A stretch of DNA of 55,172 nt. Source: Acidobacteriota bacterium. GTDB lineage: Bacteria > Acidobacteriota > Thermoanaerobaculia > Multivoradales > J023. Both the position numbers and the translations under genes were made by a program. This document shows, piece after piece, positions 43,981 through 54,188 of the stretch. The notes beneath the pieces were generated by a model, which was given only the letters and a program-made list of their open reading frames with translations, was not told the origin of the DNA and did no database searches. The DNA lies in NCBI GenBank assembly GCA_003697015.1, contig RFGL01000098.1:1-55172 (forward strand), in the 5' to 3' direction. How positions within the stretch are numbered: the stretch's first letter is position 1; every line of letters starts with the position of its first letter.

Positions 43981-44502
43981 TCAGCGAGTACCGATCGTCA
44001 GCCGGCGCCGGCGGCGCTCGCGCCAGCGACCGCCCTCGGCCCGCAAGCGGGTGGCGACGACGTAGACCAGCGAGCCGAGCAGGCCGGTCGACGCCGACTT
44101 GGCGAGCACCGACCAGGGTGGCACCAACTCGGCGTCGGCGACGAGCAGAAACTGCACCGCCGCCAGCACGGTCTGCTGCACCAGGGCGAGGAGGGCGAAG
44201 AGCACCGCCAGCCGCCACGGCCGTTGGATCACCAGTTGCTGGCGCAGCCGCGCCGTGACGTACGCCACCACGGTGTTGGAGAAGCCGAACTGGCCGTAGG
44301 CGCCACCGCCCAGGGCATCGCGCACCAGGCCGGCGACCGCACCCCCCAGAATATCCCAGCCGGGGCGGGACGCGAGGCTATGGTAGAGCACCAGGATCAG
44401 GATCGGATCGACCCACAGAGAGAAACTCGGCAGACCGCGCAGGCCGAGGACCTGCGCTGCGACCGCCGCCGCCAGGCCGAGGCCGAATCTAAGGAGGTGC
44501 AT
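43981..44502 (-). CDS. mreD: Rod shape-determining protein MreD
   Basis: This 173-aa membrane protein has four to five hydrophobic helices and the MreD-type segments LWVDPILILVLYHSLA and GAVAGLVRDALGGGAYGQ-like. It joins MreC in the elongation complex. The start overlaps mreC by 14 bases. A basic tail (RWRERRRRRLTIGTR) ends the protein. Confidence 0.88.
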   Translation of the reverse strand: MHLLRFGLGLAAAVAAQVLGLRGLPSFSLWVDPILILVLYHSLASRPGWDILGGAVAGLVRDALGGGAYGQFGFSNTVVAYVTARLRQQLVIQRPWRLAVLFALLALVQQTVLAAVQFLLVADAELVPPWSVLAKSASTGLLGSLVYVVATRLRAEGGRWRERRRRRLTIGTR

Positions 44503-45328
44503 CCGCCTCCCCTTCGGCCATCGCCGGCGGCAAGGGCCCGCCGGCCAGCACGTAGACCTGCTCGAGCAGGCTGAAGTCGATCGCCGGGCGCACCACGATG
44601 CGGCGGAAGAGCCCGCTGACCGGGCCGACCGTCACCACCTCGCCGATCGGGATGCCGCGTTCGTAGATCCCGTCGATGCCGGCGGTCACCACCCGGTCCC
44701 CGGGCCGCACGTCCGCCTGCTCGGGCATGAAGTGCAGCTCCAGTCCCCCGGTGCCGGCGCCGCGCACGATGCCCTTGCGCCGGGTGCGCTCGATCATCGC
44801 GCTGACCGCCGACGCGCGGTCGGTGATCAGCTGCACCTTGGCGTAGTGACCGGCGGTGAGGATGATGCGCCCGACCAGGCCCTGGGGGGTGCGGACGACC
44901 TGGTTGCGGCGCAGCTCGGCGTTGCCGGAGAAGAGCACCAGGGTGCGCAGGCCGGAGGCCTGGTCGAGGTAGACCACGTCGGCGACGAAGAAGTCGCCCG
45001 CCGGATGCTCGCGGGTGTAGTCGAGGATCCGCGACAGGCGCCGCAGCTCCTCCTCGGCGTCCGCCAGCCGCATGAGCTCGCGACGGGCCTCTTCGAGCTG
45101 CTGGCGGAGCACCGCGTTGTCGGCTCGCAGGGCGCGGTTGCTGCGCAGGGCGGCAACGAGCTCGCCGACCTGGTTGCCAACCGCGCCGACGCCGTGGGCG
45201 AAGGGGCCCAGGACCCACAGCAGGCCGCGTTCCAGCCGGCTGCTCCGCGCCCGCTCATCCGCCGCCAGCAGCAACAGCTGCCCGAGCAGCAGGGCGATCA
45301 GCAGGGCGTGGTACCAGCGTCCGTTCAC
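44489..45328 (-). CDS. mreC: Rod shape-determining protein MreC
   Basis: This 279-aa periplasmic protein is anchored by a helix near 7-22, followed by a coiled coil (about 60-100, LVAALRSNRALRADNAVLRQ) and the double beta-barrel with VVRTPQGLVGRIILTAGHYA and VVTAGIDGIYERGIPIGEV. It organises PBP2/RodA with MreB and MreD. It begins 3 bases after mreB. Confidence 0.92.
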   Translation of the reverse strand: MNGRWYHALLIALLLGQLLLLAADERARSSRLERGLLWVLGPFAHGVGAVGNQVGELVAALRSNRALRADNAVLRQQLEEARRELMRLADAEEELRRLSRILDYTREHPAGDFFVADVVYLDQASGLRTLVLFSGNAELRRNQVVRTPQGLVGRIILTAGHYAKVQLITDRASAVSAMIERTRRKGIVRGAGTGGLELHFMPEQADVRPGDRVVTAGIDGIYERGIPIGEVVTVGPVSGLFRRIVVRPAIDFSLLEQVYVLAGGPLPPAMAEGEADAPP

Positions 45329-45331
45329 CGC

Positions 45332-46357
<1,026 letters not shown>

Positions 46358-46450
46358 AGGCTGCTCTCGTCCTCAGCGGACGCCTTCGGCGCCCGCGCTG
46401 TCGTCCGTCACGGGTGGCTGCCGGCGGCGGGCCGCCGTCGCCGGTGCGCG

Positions 46451-47884
46451 TCAGAACCCTTCGATGTGAACGCGCCCTCGCTTGCGGGTCTCGTTGCCGG
46501 CGGCGTCGGTGGCGACGATCTCGACGGTGGCCCAGCCTTCCCGCTTGATCTGGATGGTCTTGTCGAAGGCGCCGTCGAGGCCGACGAGGGCCTGCTCGTC
46601 GTCGACCCGGACCCTGGCGCCGGGCTCGGTGCGGCCCTTGACGATCACCAAGCTGCCATAGGTCTGGATCTCCTCCACCTCGAGAGGCGGCGGCACGTCG
46701 TCGGCCACCAGGCCGACGCTCGACAGTGCGGCGACGCGGAAGGCCCGCGGCTCGCTCCACGGTCCGTGCTCGCCGTTGGAGCCGATGCCCGCCACCTGCC
46801 AGTAGAAGCTCCCTTCCCGGCGCAGGCCGAGCGTAGCGCTGGTCTTGCGCCGGTTCCTGTCCTCGATCACGTTGCTGGCGAAGAGGCGGTTCTCCGACAC
46901 CCGCAGGTGGTACCGCGCGGCCCGCGGCGCCGGTTGCCAGGCGAGGGTCAGCCGCTGCACCGCGTCGAGATCGACCTCCTGATCGTCGACGGGATTGAGC
47001 AGCTGCGGCGGCGCGGGCAGCGCCTTGGTCGGCCCCAGGCGGTCGGCGACCTGCTCGACCTGTTGCAGAGGGCCGATCGTCTGCACCTCACCGTCCGTGC
47101 TCCGAACCTCGATCTCTTCCCCCTTGAAGAGGGCGAAACGGGCTCGCTGGGCATCGCGATCGTAGAAGATGCTGGCCTGCGAGTCGCGGCTCACCCGGGC
47201 CTGCGCCTGCGGCGTCGCGACGCGGCTGGCCCGCGCCGCGGTGCTCAGGTCGACGAGGCCGAATTCGACCACCGTGCTGACGCCCTCGCCGCCGCCGCGC
47301 TCCGTCGCCTTGTCGCCGCCCAGGAGGATCATGGTGTTGGGTCGCACGGTGTAGGTCGAGCCGTCGCCGAGCAGGATCTCGGCGGTGCCGTCGCTGCCGG
47401 TCTTGACCCAGTCTCCGGGATCGAGGACGCTCACCTCCCGCGCCCGCTTCCAGGCGCCGCGCTCCCCCCGCCGGTACTCGACGTTGCCGGCGACGGTCAT
47501 GAAGCGGATCGAGCCTTCGCCTTTCTGCAGGATCCCCTGCAGCTGCCGGACGCTGGCGCTGCCGCGGTCGAGCGCCAGCGCGTAGTCGCCGTCGATCAAG
47601 GCCTGCCGGGCTTTGTCGAGGTTCTCCCAGGCCGCCAGGTTGTCGGCCCGCAGCAGGGCGGAGTCCTCCCGCTCCTCGATCTCCTCGATCAGCTGCTCGC
47701 CCTGCTCGACGGCGCGGACGGCGCGCATCTGAAGGTCGTACTTCTGCCACTGGCGGAGGACCAGGAACGCCACCCCGGCGAAAACCAAGAGCGCGCCGAG
47801 CACCAGCCAGCGGCGCATGGCGGCGACCGAGATGCTGTACCAGTCGCGGTAGTCGCGGCGGCTGGAAGAGGAAGGCTTGTTCAC
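46451..47884 (-). CDS. FecR-domain membrane protein with Ig-like C-terminus
   Basis: This 477-aa protein (GTG start, VNKPSSSS) has a short cytoplasmic N-terminus, one membrane helix (26-43), a helical stretch 50-120, a FecR domain at about 125-265 (AGNVEYRRGERGAWKRAREV, LLGDGSTYTVRPNTMILLGG) and two beta-sandwich, Ig/fibronectin-like domains. Longer open starts exist upstream, but those residues lie in the intergenic region and look non-coding. FecR domains occur in envelope sensors and structural proteins. No sigma factor or TonB receptor is next to it. Being just upstream of mreB it might be cotranscribed and linked to the envelope. Confidence 0.75.
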   Translation of the reverse strand: MNKPSSSSRRDYRDWYSISVAAMRRWLVLGALLVFAGVAFLVLRQWQKYDLQMRAVRAVEQGEQLIEEIEEREDSALLRADNLAAWENLDKARQALIDGDYALALDRGSASVRQLQGILQKGEGSIRFMTVAGNVEYRRGERGAWKRAREVSVLDPGDWVKTGSDGTAEILLGDGSTYTVRPNTMILLGGDKATERGGGEGVSTVVEFGLVDLSTAARASRVATPQAQARVSRDSQASIFYDRDAQRARFALFKGEEIEVRSTDGEVQTIGPLQQVEQVADRLGPTKALPAPPQLLNPVDDQEVDLDAVQRLTLAWQPAPRAARYHLRVSENRLFASNVIEDRNRRKTSATLGLRREGSFYWQVAGIGSNGEHGPWSEPRAFRVAALSSVGLVADDVPPPLEVEEIQTYGSLVIVKGRTEPGARVRVDDEQALVGLDGAFDKTIQIKREGWATVEIVATDAAGNETRKRGRVHIEGF

Positions 47885-48195
47885 GTCTCGTCGGGACCCG
47901 TCTGAACGGTCTGCTTCGGGCGACGGCTCGGCGACGGCCGGCCGCACAGCTGGAAATGTACCACAAGACCGCTGGTTTTCGGGGCTTTGCTCGCCCGATG
48001 CGGGCGGGGCTTCGCAGCGACGGCGGGGCGAGGATGGTTGCCGCTCGCGCCGCCGCCGTTGTAGAGTCGAAGGTCCTGCGCCTGCACCACGCCGGCGCGG
48101 CGAACCTCGGCCGCTATCGCGCGGCGGCTTCCGAGCCCAGACGCTCGTCCCGCCCGCGTTCATTTCGGCGGAATTCTCACGAAGGAGCAGCAGTC
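47885..48195. other. Divergent 311-base region between FecR-domain and foldase genes
   Basis: There is no gene. It must hold promoters for both sides. For the right side TTGCCG (48038-48043) and TAGAGT (48062-48067) are 18 bases apart, a weak pair about 125 bases before the foldase start. For the left side I found no convincing pair. AAGGAG at 48182-48187 is the foldase ribosome site. Confidence 0.4.
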
Positions 48196-50142
48196 ATGGC
48201 GCTTCGGGCGATGCGGGAGAACATGAAGTACCTCAAGTGGGTCCTGTGGCTGGTGATCGCCGCATTCGTGGCCCTCTTCGGCAGCGACTGGAGCGGGCTC
48301 AATCCCAACGCCAACCCCCAGGTCGCCGCCATCGTCGGCGGCGAGCCGGTGAAGACCGACGAGGTGCGAATCGTCTACCGCAACCTCGACGCCTACTACC
48401 GCCAGGTGCTCGGCGAACGCTACACCGACGAGACGGCGCGCCAGCTCAACGTGATGGGCCAGGCCCTGCAGCAGACCGTCCAGCGCAAGATCCTGCAGCG
48501 CGAAGCGCACGCGCTCGGCCTCGCCGTCACCGACGCCGAGTTGCGCGAGGCGATCCTCTCCAATCCCCTGTTCCAGGACGACAGCGGCAACTTCGTCGGC
48601 GCCGAGGAGTACCAGCAGCGCCTGCGGCGGTACTACCGCACCCGAATCGAGGATTTCGAGCAGGAGCTGCGCCGGGACCTGGAGCTGCTCAAGCTCAACG
48701 ACATCCTGCGCCAGACGATCTACGTGTCGGATCGGGAAATCGAGGAGATCTACCGCCGGCAGGCCGAGAAGGCCAAGATCCGCTACCTCCAGCTGCCCGC
48801 CACCAAGATCGGCGAGGTGGAGGTCACCGAGGACGAGATCGCGGCCTACTACGAGAGCCACAAGGAGGACTTCGCCCTGCCCGAGCGACGGGTGGTCGAC
48901 TACATCCTGGTCGATCCCCTGAAACTGCGCGGCGAAATCGAGATCCCGGAGGACGAGCTGCGCGCCTACTACGACGACCACCAGGACGAATTCACCGCCG
49001 AAGAACAGGTCCTGGCACGTCACATCCTGCTGCGGGTGTCGCCGGAACGCAGCGCCGAGGAGGCCAAAGCCACCCTCGCCGACCTGAAGCGGCGGATCGA
49101 GAACGGCGAGGACTTCGCCCAGCTGGCACGCCAGTACTCCGAGGAGCCGGAGAGCGCCCAGCGCGGCGGCAGCCTGGGCTTCTTCGGCCGCAATGCCTGG
49201 GGGGAGGACTTCACCGAGGCCGTTTTCGGCGCCGAGGTCGGCCAGCTGGTCGGCCCGGTGGAGACCCAGTACGGCGTCCACCTGATCGAGGTCCAGGACC
49301 ACCGCCCGGGGGGCCTGCGCCCCTTCGAGCAGGTCCGCGCCCAGATCGAGGCACGGCTGCTCACCGACCGCGCCAACGAGCTGGCGGAAAGCCGCGCCCG
49401 CGAGCTGGCGCAGCGCCTCGAGGGCGAAGATCTGACCGGCGAGGAAGCGTTCAAAGAAGCCGGTGCGGCGGCGGGGTACGAAGTCCGGACCAGTCCGCCG
49501 TTCGGCCGTGAGGACGCGGTCCCCGGCATCGGGCGCGGCCTCTTCCCCGAGACCGCCTTCGGCCTCCAGCCGGGGGAGGTCTCGGAGCTGATCAAGGTGC
49601 CGCGCGGCTGGGCCATCCTGCGGCTGAAAGAGATCCAGCCGCCGCGGGTGCCGCCGGTGGAGGAGGTCGCCGACCGCATCCGCCCGCGGGTGCAGCTGGA
49701 GAAGCAGAAAGCGCTGGTCCGCAGCCGTCTCGAAGAGGCCCGGGCCCGCCTCGAGGCGGGGGAGATCACCCTCGACCAGCTCGCCGCCGAGCTCGGCGTC
49801 GAGCCGCAGGAGACCCCCGAGTTTGGCGCCGGCGGCTTCATCCCCGGCCTGGGCAGCAATCCCGAGGCGGTCACCGCCGCCCTCGCCGCCGCGCCCGGCG
49901 ACGTCGCCGGCCCCTTTGACACCGCTCAGGGGGCGATGGTCTTCGAGGTCGTCGAACGCAAGACCTTCGACCCGGCGGAGCTCGAGGCCCAGCGCGACGC
50001 CCTGCGCACCGCCGAGGAGCAGAAGCGTCTCGACGCCTTGCAGCGCTCGATCATCGAGCGCCGCATGCGCGAGCTCGACGTGCGCTACGTCGACCAGACC
50101 CTGCGCGATCTCGGCATCGAGGGCGATCTGGCGCAGGGGTAG
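48196..50142 (+). CDS. PpiD/SurA-type periplasmic peptidyl-prolyl isomerase
   Basis: This 648-aa foldase has a single N-terminal membrane anchor (about 11-30, YLKWVLWLVIAAFVALFG), a SurA/PpiD N-terminal chaperone region to about 270, a parvulin domain at roughly 272-366 (LARHILLRVSPE, GGSLGFFGRNAWGEDF, YGVHLIEVQDHR) and a second, weaker parvulin-like/PpiC C-terminal region. It should help outer-membrane and periplasmic proteins fold. AAGGAG lies 8 bases before the ATG. Confidence 0.9.
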   Translation: MALRAMRENMKYLKWVLWLVIAAFVALFGSDWSGLNPNANPQVAAIVGGEPVKTDEVRIVYRNLDAYYRQVLGERYTDETARQLNVMGQALQQTVQRKILQREAHALGLAVTDAELREAILSNPLFQDDSGNFVGAEEYQQRLRRYYRTRIEDFEQELRRDLELLKLNDILRQTIYVSDREIEEIYRRQAEKAKIRYLQLPATKIGEVEVTEDEIAAYYESHKEDFALPERRVVDYILVDPLKLRGEIEIPEDELRAYYDDHQDEFTAEEQVLARHILLRVSPERSAEEAKATLADLKRRIENGEDFAQLARQYSEEPESAQRGGSLGFFGRNAWGEDFTEAVFGAEVGQLVGPVETQYGVHLIEVQDHRPGGLRPFEQVRAQIEARLLTDRANELAESRARELAQRLEGEDLTGEEAFKEAGAAAGYEVRTSPPFGREDAVPGIGRGLFPETAFGLQPGEVSELIKVPRGWAILRLKEIQPPRVPPVEEVADRIRPRVQLEKQKALVRSRLEEARARLEAGEITLDQLAAELGVEPQETPEFGAGGFIPGLGSNPEAVTAALAAAPGDVAGPFDTAQGAMVFEVVERKTFDPAELEAQRDALRTAEEQKRLDALQRSIIERRMRELDVRYVDQTLRDLGIEGDLAQG

Positions 50143-50160
50143 GCGACGGGGAAGGCGTCG

Positions 50161-50757
50161 ATGATCGGCCACCTGCGCGGCACGGTGCTGCGCGCCCTGC
50201 CCGAACGGGTGCTGCTGGAGGTCGGCGGCGTCGGGTACGAGCTGCACATCCCCCTCACCACCTACTACGAGCTCGAGAAGCTCGCCCCCGGCACCCCCGT
50301 CGCCCTCCACGTCCACACCCACGTGCGCGACGACGCGCTGCTGCTCTACGGCTTCTGGAGCGAGCAGGAACGGCAGCTCTTCGAGCGCCTGATCGCGGTG
50401 TCGGGCATCGGCCCGCGCCTGGCCCAGACCATCCTCTCGGGCATCCCGCCGGCGGAGCTGGGGGCGGCGATCGCCGGCGGCGACCTGGCGCGTCTGGTCG
50501 CCATCCCGGGAGTGGGCAAGAAGACCGCCGAGCGCCTGCTGCTCGAGCTGCGCGACAAGGTCGCCGAGCTGGCGGCGCCGGCCGGCGCGCCCGCCGCCCG
50601 CTCCGCCGCCGCCGACGACGTCCTCGCCGCCCTGCTCAATCTCGGCTACCGGCGGGCCCAGGCCGAGCGCGCCATCGCCCGCACCCTCGCCGACGACCCC
50701 GAGCTCGGCGTCCCCGAGCTCCTGCGCCGGAGCCTCAAACGCCTGTCGCGGGCGTGA
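50161..50757 (+). CDS. ruvA: Holliday junction branch-migration protein RuvA
   Basis: This 198-aa protein binds four-way junctions as a tetramer and loads the RuvB motor. The N-terminal OB-fold (MIGHLRGTVL... VLLEVGGVGYELHIPLTTYY), two helix-hairpin-helix motifs (LIAVSGIGPRLAQTIL and LVAIPGVGKKTAERLLLEL) and the C-terminal RuvB-binding helices (DDVLAALLNLGYRRAQAERA) are all there. It begins 18 bases after the foldase stop. ruvB and ruvC are not in the window. Confidence 0.96.
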   Translation: MIGHLRGTVLRALPERVLLEVGGVGYELHIPLTTYYELEKLAPGTPVALHVHTHVRDDALLLYGFWSEQERQLFERLIAVSGIGPRLAQTILSGIPPAELGAAIAGGDLARLVAIPGVGKKTAERLLLELRDKVAELAAPAGAPAARSAAADDVLAALLNLGYRRAQAERAIARTLADDPELGVPELLRRSLKRLSRA

Positions 50758-50818
50758 CGAGCGCCCGGCCCCAGACCGCTTCGACCGCGCTGCCGGCGGC
50801 CGATCTCCCCACCGTCCG

Positions 50819-51679
50819 CTAGCGGACGGTGATCCACAGCACCATCAGCGCCCACAGCAGCAGGTTGATCAGGGACGGCGGATCGGTGACCACCGTCTCG
50901 GTGGGATTGCGCGCTTCCTGGCGCTGGTAGACCAGGTAGAGGTAGCGGAAGATGCCGAAGAGGACCAGCGGCACGGTCCACACCAACCGGTCCGAGCCGA
51001 AACGCGCCACCGTGGCGTCGTCGACCGCGTAGAGGGCGTAGGACACCACCGCCGAGGCGGTGACGACGTTGATCATCTGGTCGAGGAAGGCCGGGCTGTA
51101 GTGGCTCAGCACCGCCCGCTGCCCGCCGTCGTTGAGCAGCAGCTCGTGGCGGCGCTTGGAGAAGACCAGGAAGAGGGCGAGGAAGAGGGTGCAGAGGAGA
51201 AGCCAGCTGGAGACCGCGACCGGGATCGCCTGGGCACCGGCGACGACGCGGATCAGGTAGCCGCTGGCCACCGCCATGACGTCGACGATCACCAGCCGCT
51301 TGAGCCAGCGCGAGTAGAGCAGGTTGATCCCCAGATAGACCGCGACCAGAGCGAGGACGGCGTCGCCCAGCCGCCAGGCGGCGGCCAGCGCCAGGGCGCC
51401 GAGCAGACCCGCGGCGGCGGCGGCGAGCGCCGGCGGCACGACGCCGGCGGCGATCGGCCGGTGGCGTTTCAGGGGGTGGCGCCGGTCCTCTTCGCGATCG
51501 CGCAGGTCGTTCCACAGATAGACCGCGCTGGCGGCGGCGCAGAAGACGGCGAAGGCGAGGGCGGCGCGGCCGAGGGCGGCGACGTCGGCGAGACGCTGGG
51601 CGAAAACCACCGGCGCCAGCACGAAGACGTTCTTGATCCACTGCACCGGTCGCAGAGCGCGGATGAAGGCGGCGAGCAT
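50819..51679 (-). CDS. UbiA-family prenyltransferase (decaprenyl-phosphate phosphoribosyltransferase-like)
   Basis: This 286-aa membrane enzyme has nine hydrophobic segments. The Mg-binding motif NDLRDREEDRRHPLKRHRP lies at 57-75 and the second motif YSRWLKRLVIVDV about 50 residues on. The N-terminus RPVQWIKNVFVLAPVVFAQR is typical of the clade that transfers ribose-5-phosphate from PRPP to decaprenyl phosphate (first step to the arabinose donor of cell-wall glycans), found outside actinobacteria too. Ubiquinone or menaquinone synthesis is the alternative. A TATACT box ends 8 bases before the ATG. Confidence 0.85.
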   Translation of the reverse strand: MLAAFIRALRPVQWIKNVFVLAPVVFAQRLADVAALGRAALAFAVFCAAASAVYLWNDLRDREEDRRHPLKRHRPIAAGVVPPALAAAAAGLLGALALAAAWRLGDAVLALVAVYLGINLLYSRWLKRLVIVDVMAVASGYLIRVVAGAQAIPVAVSSWLLLCTLFLALFLVFSKRRHELLLNDGGQRAVLSHYSPAFLDQMINVVTASAVVSYALYAVDDATVARFGSDRLVWTVPLVLFGIFRYLYLVYQRQEARNPTETVVTDPPSLINLLLWALMVLWITVR

Positions 51680-51687
51680 CGGGGCGT

Positions 51688-51693
51688 AGTATA
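51688..51693 (-). promoter_or_regulatory. -10 box of the UbiA-family gene
   Basis: TATACT on the minus strand (5 of 6) ends 8 bases before the ATG at 51679, so the transcript should be almost leaderless. No clear -35. Confidence 0.4.
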
Positions 51694-51712
51694 GGCGCCG
51701 CGATCGCTGCTC

Positions 51713-54061
51713 ATGAAACGCTTCGTCCTCCTCTACGTCGCCCCCGTCCTCCTCCTCCTGGGGGTGGTGGTGCTGCCCCTCGCTCTCGGCCAGCGGACCC
51801 TCTTCCTGCGCGACGTCTCGAACGCCCACTACCAGATGAAGCACGCCCAGGCGCTCGTCATGCGCGCCGGCCACCTGCCCCTGGTCGACCCCTACCGCGG
51901 CTACCGGCCGCTGCTGGGAAACCTCAACGCCGTGCCCCTCTACCCCGACAACCTGCTCTACCTCGTCGCCTCCCCCCGTTGGGCACTCAACGCCCACTTC
52001 TGGCTCCACCTGCTGCTCGCCCCCTTCGCCATGGCGTGGCTCGCCCGGGCCTGGGGGTTGGGACGCGAGGCGACGTGGGCGGCGGGGACGTGCTACGCCA
52101 CCAGCGGCTTCTTCCTCTCCCAGCTCAATCTCTACAACCTCATCGCCGGGGCGGCGCTGATCCCCGCCTTCGCCGCTGCCCTGATCCGTGCCTGGCCGGC
52201 GGCGGACGGGCGGCGAACGACCTGGCGGCTGGCGGCACCGGCCCTGACCTGGACCCTGCTGCTCCTGGCCGGGGATCCGCTGAGCGCGGCTCTCGGCCTG
52301 GCCCTGGGTGTGAGCGCGGCGGCCGCGCGTCACGGCTGGCGGCCGCCGGCCGCGGGCAGCCTGGCCGCCGCTCTCGCTTGCGGCACGGTCGTCGCCGCAC
52401 CGCAGCTGGTGGCCACGTGGCAGATCCTGCCGGCGTCCTATCGCGGCTTTTGGGGGTACTCGGCGGCCAGCGTCCTGGCCCAGAGCTGGGACCCCCGCAC
52501 CGCCCTCGAGTGGCTCGTACCGTTCGTCTACGGCCGCCCCAATCTGGCCTTCTGGGGACAGGAATTCTACGGCGGCAACGAGCCCCTCTACCTGACCCTC
52601 TACCCCGGCCTGCTCGCCCTGGTGCTGGTGATCACCGCCGGCCGGCCGCGGCACGACGCCGGCCTGTGGGCCTGGGGGGCGGTGGCGGTCGGCCTGTTCC
52701 TCGCTCTCGGCGGCTTCAACCCGCTGGTCCGCGCCCTGGCGGCGGCTCCCGGAGGCGGTCTGTTGCGCTATCCGATCAAGGTCTGGCCGCTGGTGGCGGT
52801 GGGGGCATCGCTGCTCTGCGGCCTGGGCTGGCAGCGCTTCATCCTCGACGACGACGGCCGCCGGAGGCTGTTCCGCGTCGCCGGTGCACTCGCTTTGCTC
52901 TACGGCGCCGGGCTGGTGCTCCTCACTCACCCCCCGGCGGCTCTGGTGGCGCGCTGGCGCGCCCATCTCCCGCCGCCGATGCTGGCCGAGGAACCGGTGC
53001 GGTGGGCCGCCCTCTGCCTCCTCGACCTGGTGCTGGCGATCCTGGTCCTCGCCCTGGCCTGGACGGCGCGGCGGCGAGCCGGCGCCGCCCCGGCTCTGCT
53101 CGCCCTGCACGCGGCGTCGCAGCTTTTTCTGCTGCAGCCCGCCCGCGCCACCGACGACGTCGCCCCCTATCGCACGCCGCCCGCTCAGCTGCTCGAGGTG
53201 GTGCCGCCGGAGGCGCTGGTCGTCCACGGCCGGGTCGGCGACCTCTTCGGCCCCGAACGGGCGTCGCCGCGGCCGTATTTCCCCGACGCCGACGCCCGCT
53301 GGGCCGAGCGCCTGCGCTTCGCCGAGCTCTTCCCCCAGGCCGGGGTGACCTGGGGCCGGCGCTACGACTTCGACCGCTCCCCCGAGGGCCTCGACCCGTT
53401 CTTGAGCATCGCCGTCGGCCAGGCGATCAAGACGATGAGCGACCACCAGCGGCTGCGGGTGCTGGCCGCCTCCGGCGTCGACACCCTGATCCTCGACCGC
53501 CCGCTCGACGAGGACGCGCGCAGCAAGGCTTCCCTGCGCCTGCGCCGCCCCAGCGTCGGCCGCGACCTGTGGGTCTACCACCTCTTCGACGCCGCCCCGC
53601 CGATCGCCCTGGCGAGCCAGGTGCGCACCGTCGCCGACGAACGCCAGGCCCTGTCGCGAGTGCTCGAGCCGGACTTCGACCCGTCGCGGATGGTGGTGCT
53701 GCCGGGCGGCGGCCCCGACCGCCGCCCGGCGCCCGGCGAGCTGACGGTGCTCGCCAGCGGCCCCGACGGCGTCGTCGCCGAGGTCAGCTCCCCCGAAGGC
53801 GCGGTGCTGGTCGTCCAGCGCGCCTACCTGCCGATCTACCGCGCCACCATCGACCGGCGGCCGGCGCCGGTGCTCCCCGCCAATGCCCACCGCCTCGCCG
53901 TCGAGATCCCCCCCGGCCACCACCGCGTCCACCTCGCCGCCGACCGCCGCCCCTTCCACGCCGCCTGCCTCGCCGCCGCCCTCGCCTTCGGCGCCCTCCT
54001 CGTCCTCGCCGTCAAAGGGACCAGAACGGACGCTACCGTCGCCCGCCAGCCTGTGCTATAG
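51713..54061 (+). CDS. YfhO-like polytopic membrane protein
   Basis: This 782-aa membrane protein has about a dozen hydrophobic helices (first at 5-27) and then a soluble region of about 270 residues with beta structure from around 500 on. The segment FLRDVSNAHYQMKHAQALVM, followed by YPDNLLYLVASPRWALNAHFWLHL, is the YfhO/glycosyltransferase-C-like start, probably with the acidic FLRD as the sugar-lipid site. Such proteins glycosylate lipoteichoic or other surface polymers. It diverges from the UbiA-family gene by 33 bases; the two could share a lipid-linked sugar pathway. Confidence 0.8.
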   Translation: MKRFVLLYVAPVLLLLGVVVLPLALGQRTLFLRDVSNAHYQMKHAQALVMRAGHLPLVDPYRGYRPLLGNLNAVPLYPDNLLYLVASPRWALNAHFWLHLLLAPFAMAWLARAWGLGREATWAAGTCYATSGFFLSQLNLYNLIAGAALIPAFAAALIRAWPAADGRRTTWRLAAPALTWTLLLLAGDPLSAALGLALGVSAAAARHGWRPPAAGSLAAALACGTVVAAPQLVATWQILPASYRGFWGYSAASVLAQSWDPRTALEWLVPFVYGRPNLAFWGQEFYGGNEPLYLTLYPGLLALVLVITAGRPRHDAGLWAWGAVAVGLFLALGGFNPLVRALAAAPGGGLLRYPIKVWPLVAVGASLLCGLGWQRFILDDDGRRRLFRVAGALALLYGAGLVLLTHPPAALVARWRAHLPPPMLAEEPVRWAALCLLDLVLAILVLALAWTARRRAGAAPALLALHAASQLFLLQPARATDDVAPYRTPPAQLLEVVPPEALVVHGRVGDLFGPERASPRPYFPDADARWAERLRFAELFPQAGVTWGRRYDFDRSPEGLDPFLSIAVGQAIKTMSDHQRLRVLAASGVDTLILDRPLDEDARSKASLRLRRPSVGRDLWVYHLFDAAPPIALASQVRTVADERQALSRVLEPDFDPSRMVVLPGGGPDRRPAPGELTVLASGPDGVVAEVSSPEGAVLVVQRAYLPIYRATIDRRPAPVLPANAHRLAVEIPPGHHRVHLAADRRPFHAACLAAALAFGALLVLAVKGTRTDATVARQPVL

Positions 54062-54134
54062 TCCAGATGCCAGCCCGGATCGCAGAGAACAAAAGGAGCG
54101 ATCCGAGCGTAGTCATGGAGGAAGGAGGAACGCC

Positions 54135-54164
54135 ATGACCTTCAGCAAGACCCACGTCGGCTGA
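54135..54164 (+). CDS. 9-codon ORF with a very strong ribosome binding site
   Basis: ATG-ACC-TTC-AGC-AAG-ACC-CAC-GTC-GGC-TGA (MTFSKTHVG) follows GGAGGAAGGAGGAACGCC, an exceptional ribosome site for so short a frame, and a TATAGT box lies at 54055-54060. It may be a leader peptide, the truncated remnant of a longer gene, or a coincidence. The downstream codons read on without further stops for nine residues (LPSAATLTL). Confidence 0.3.
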   Translation: MTFSKTHVG

Positions 54165-54188
54165 CTGCCCTCTGCCGCTACCCTGACC

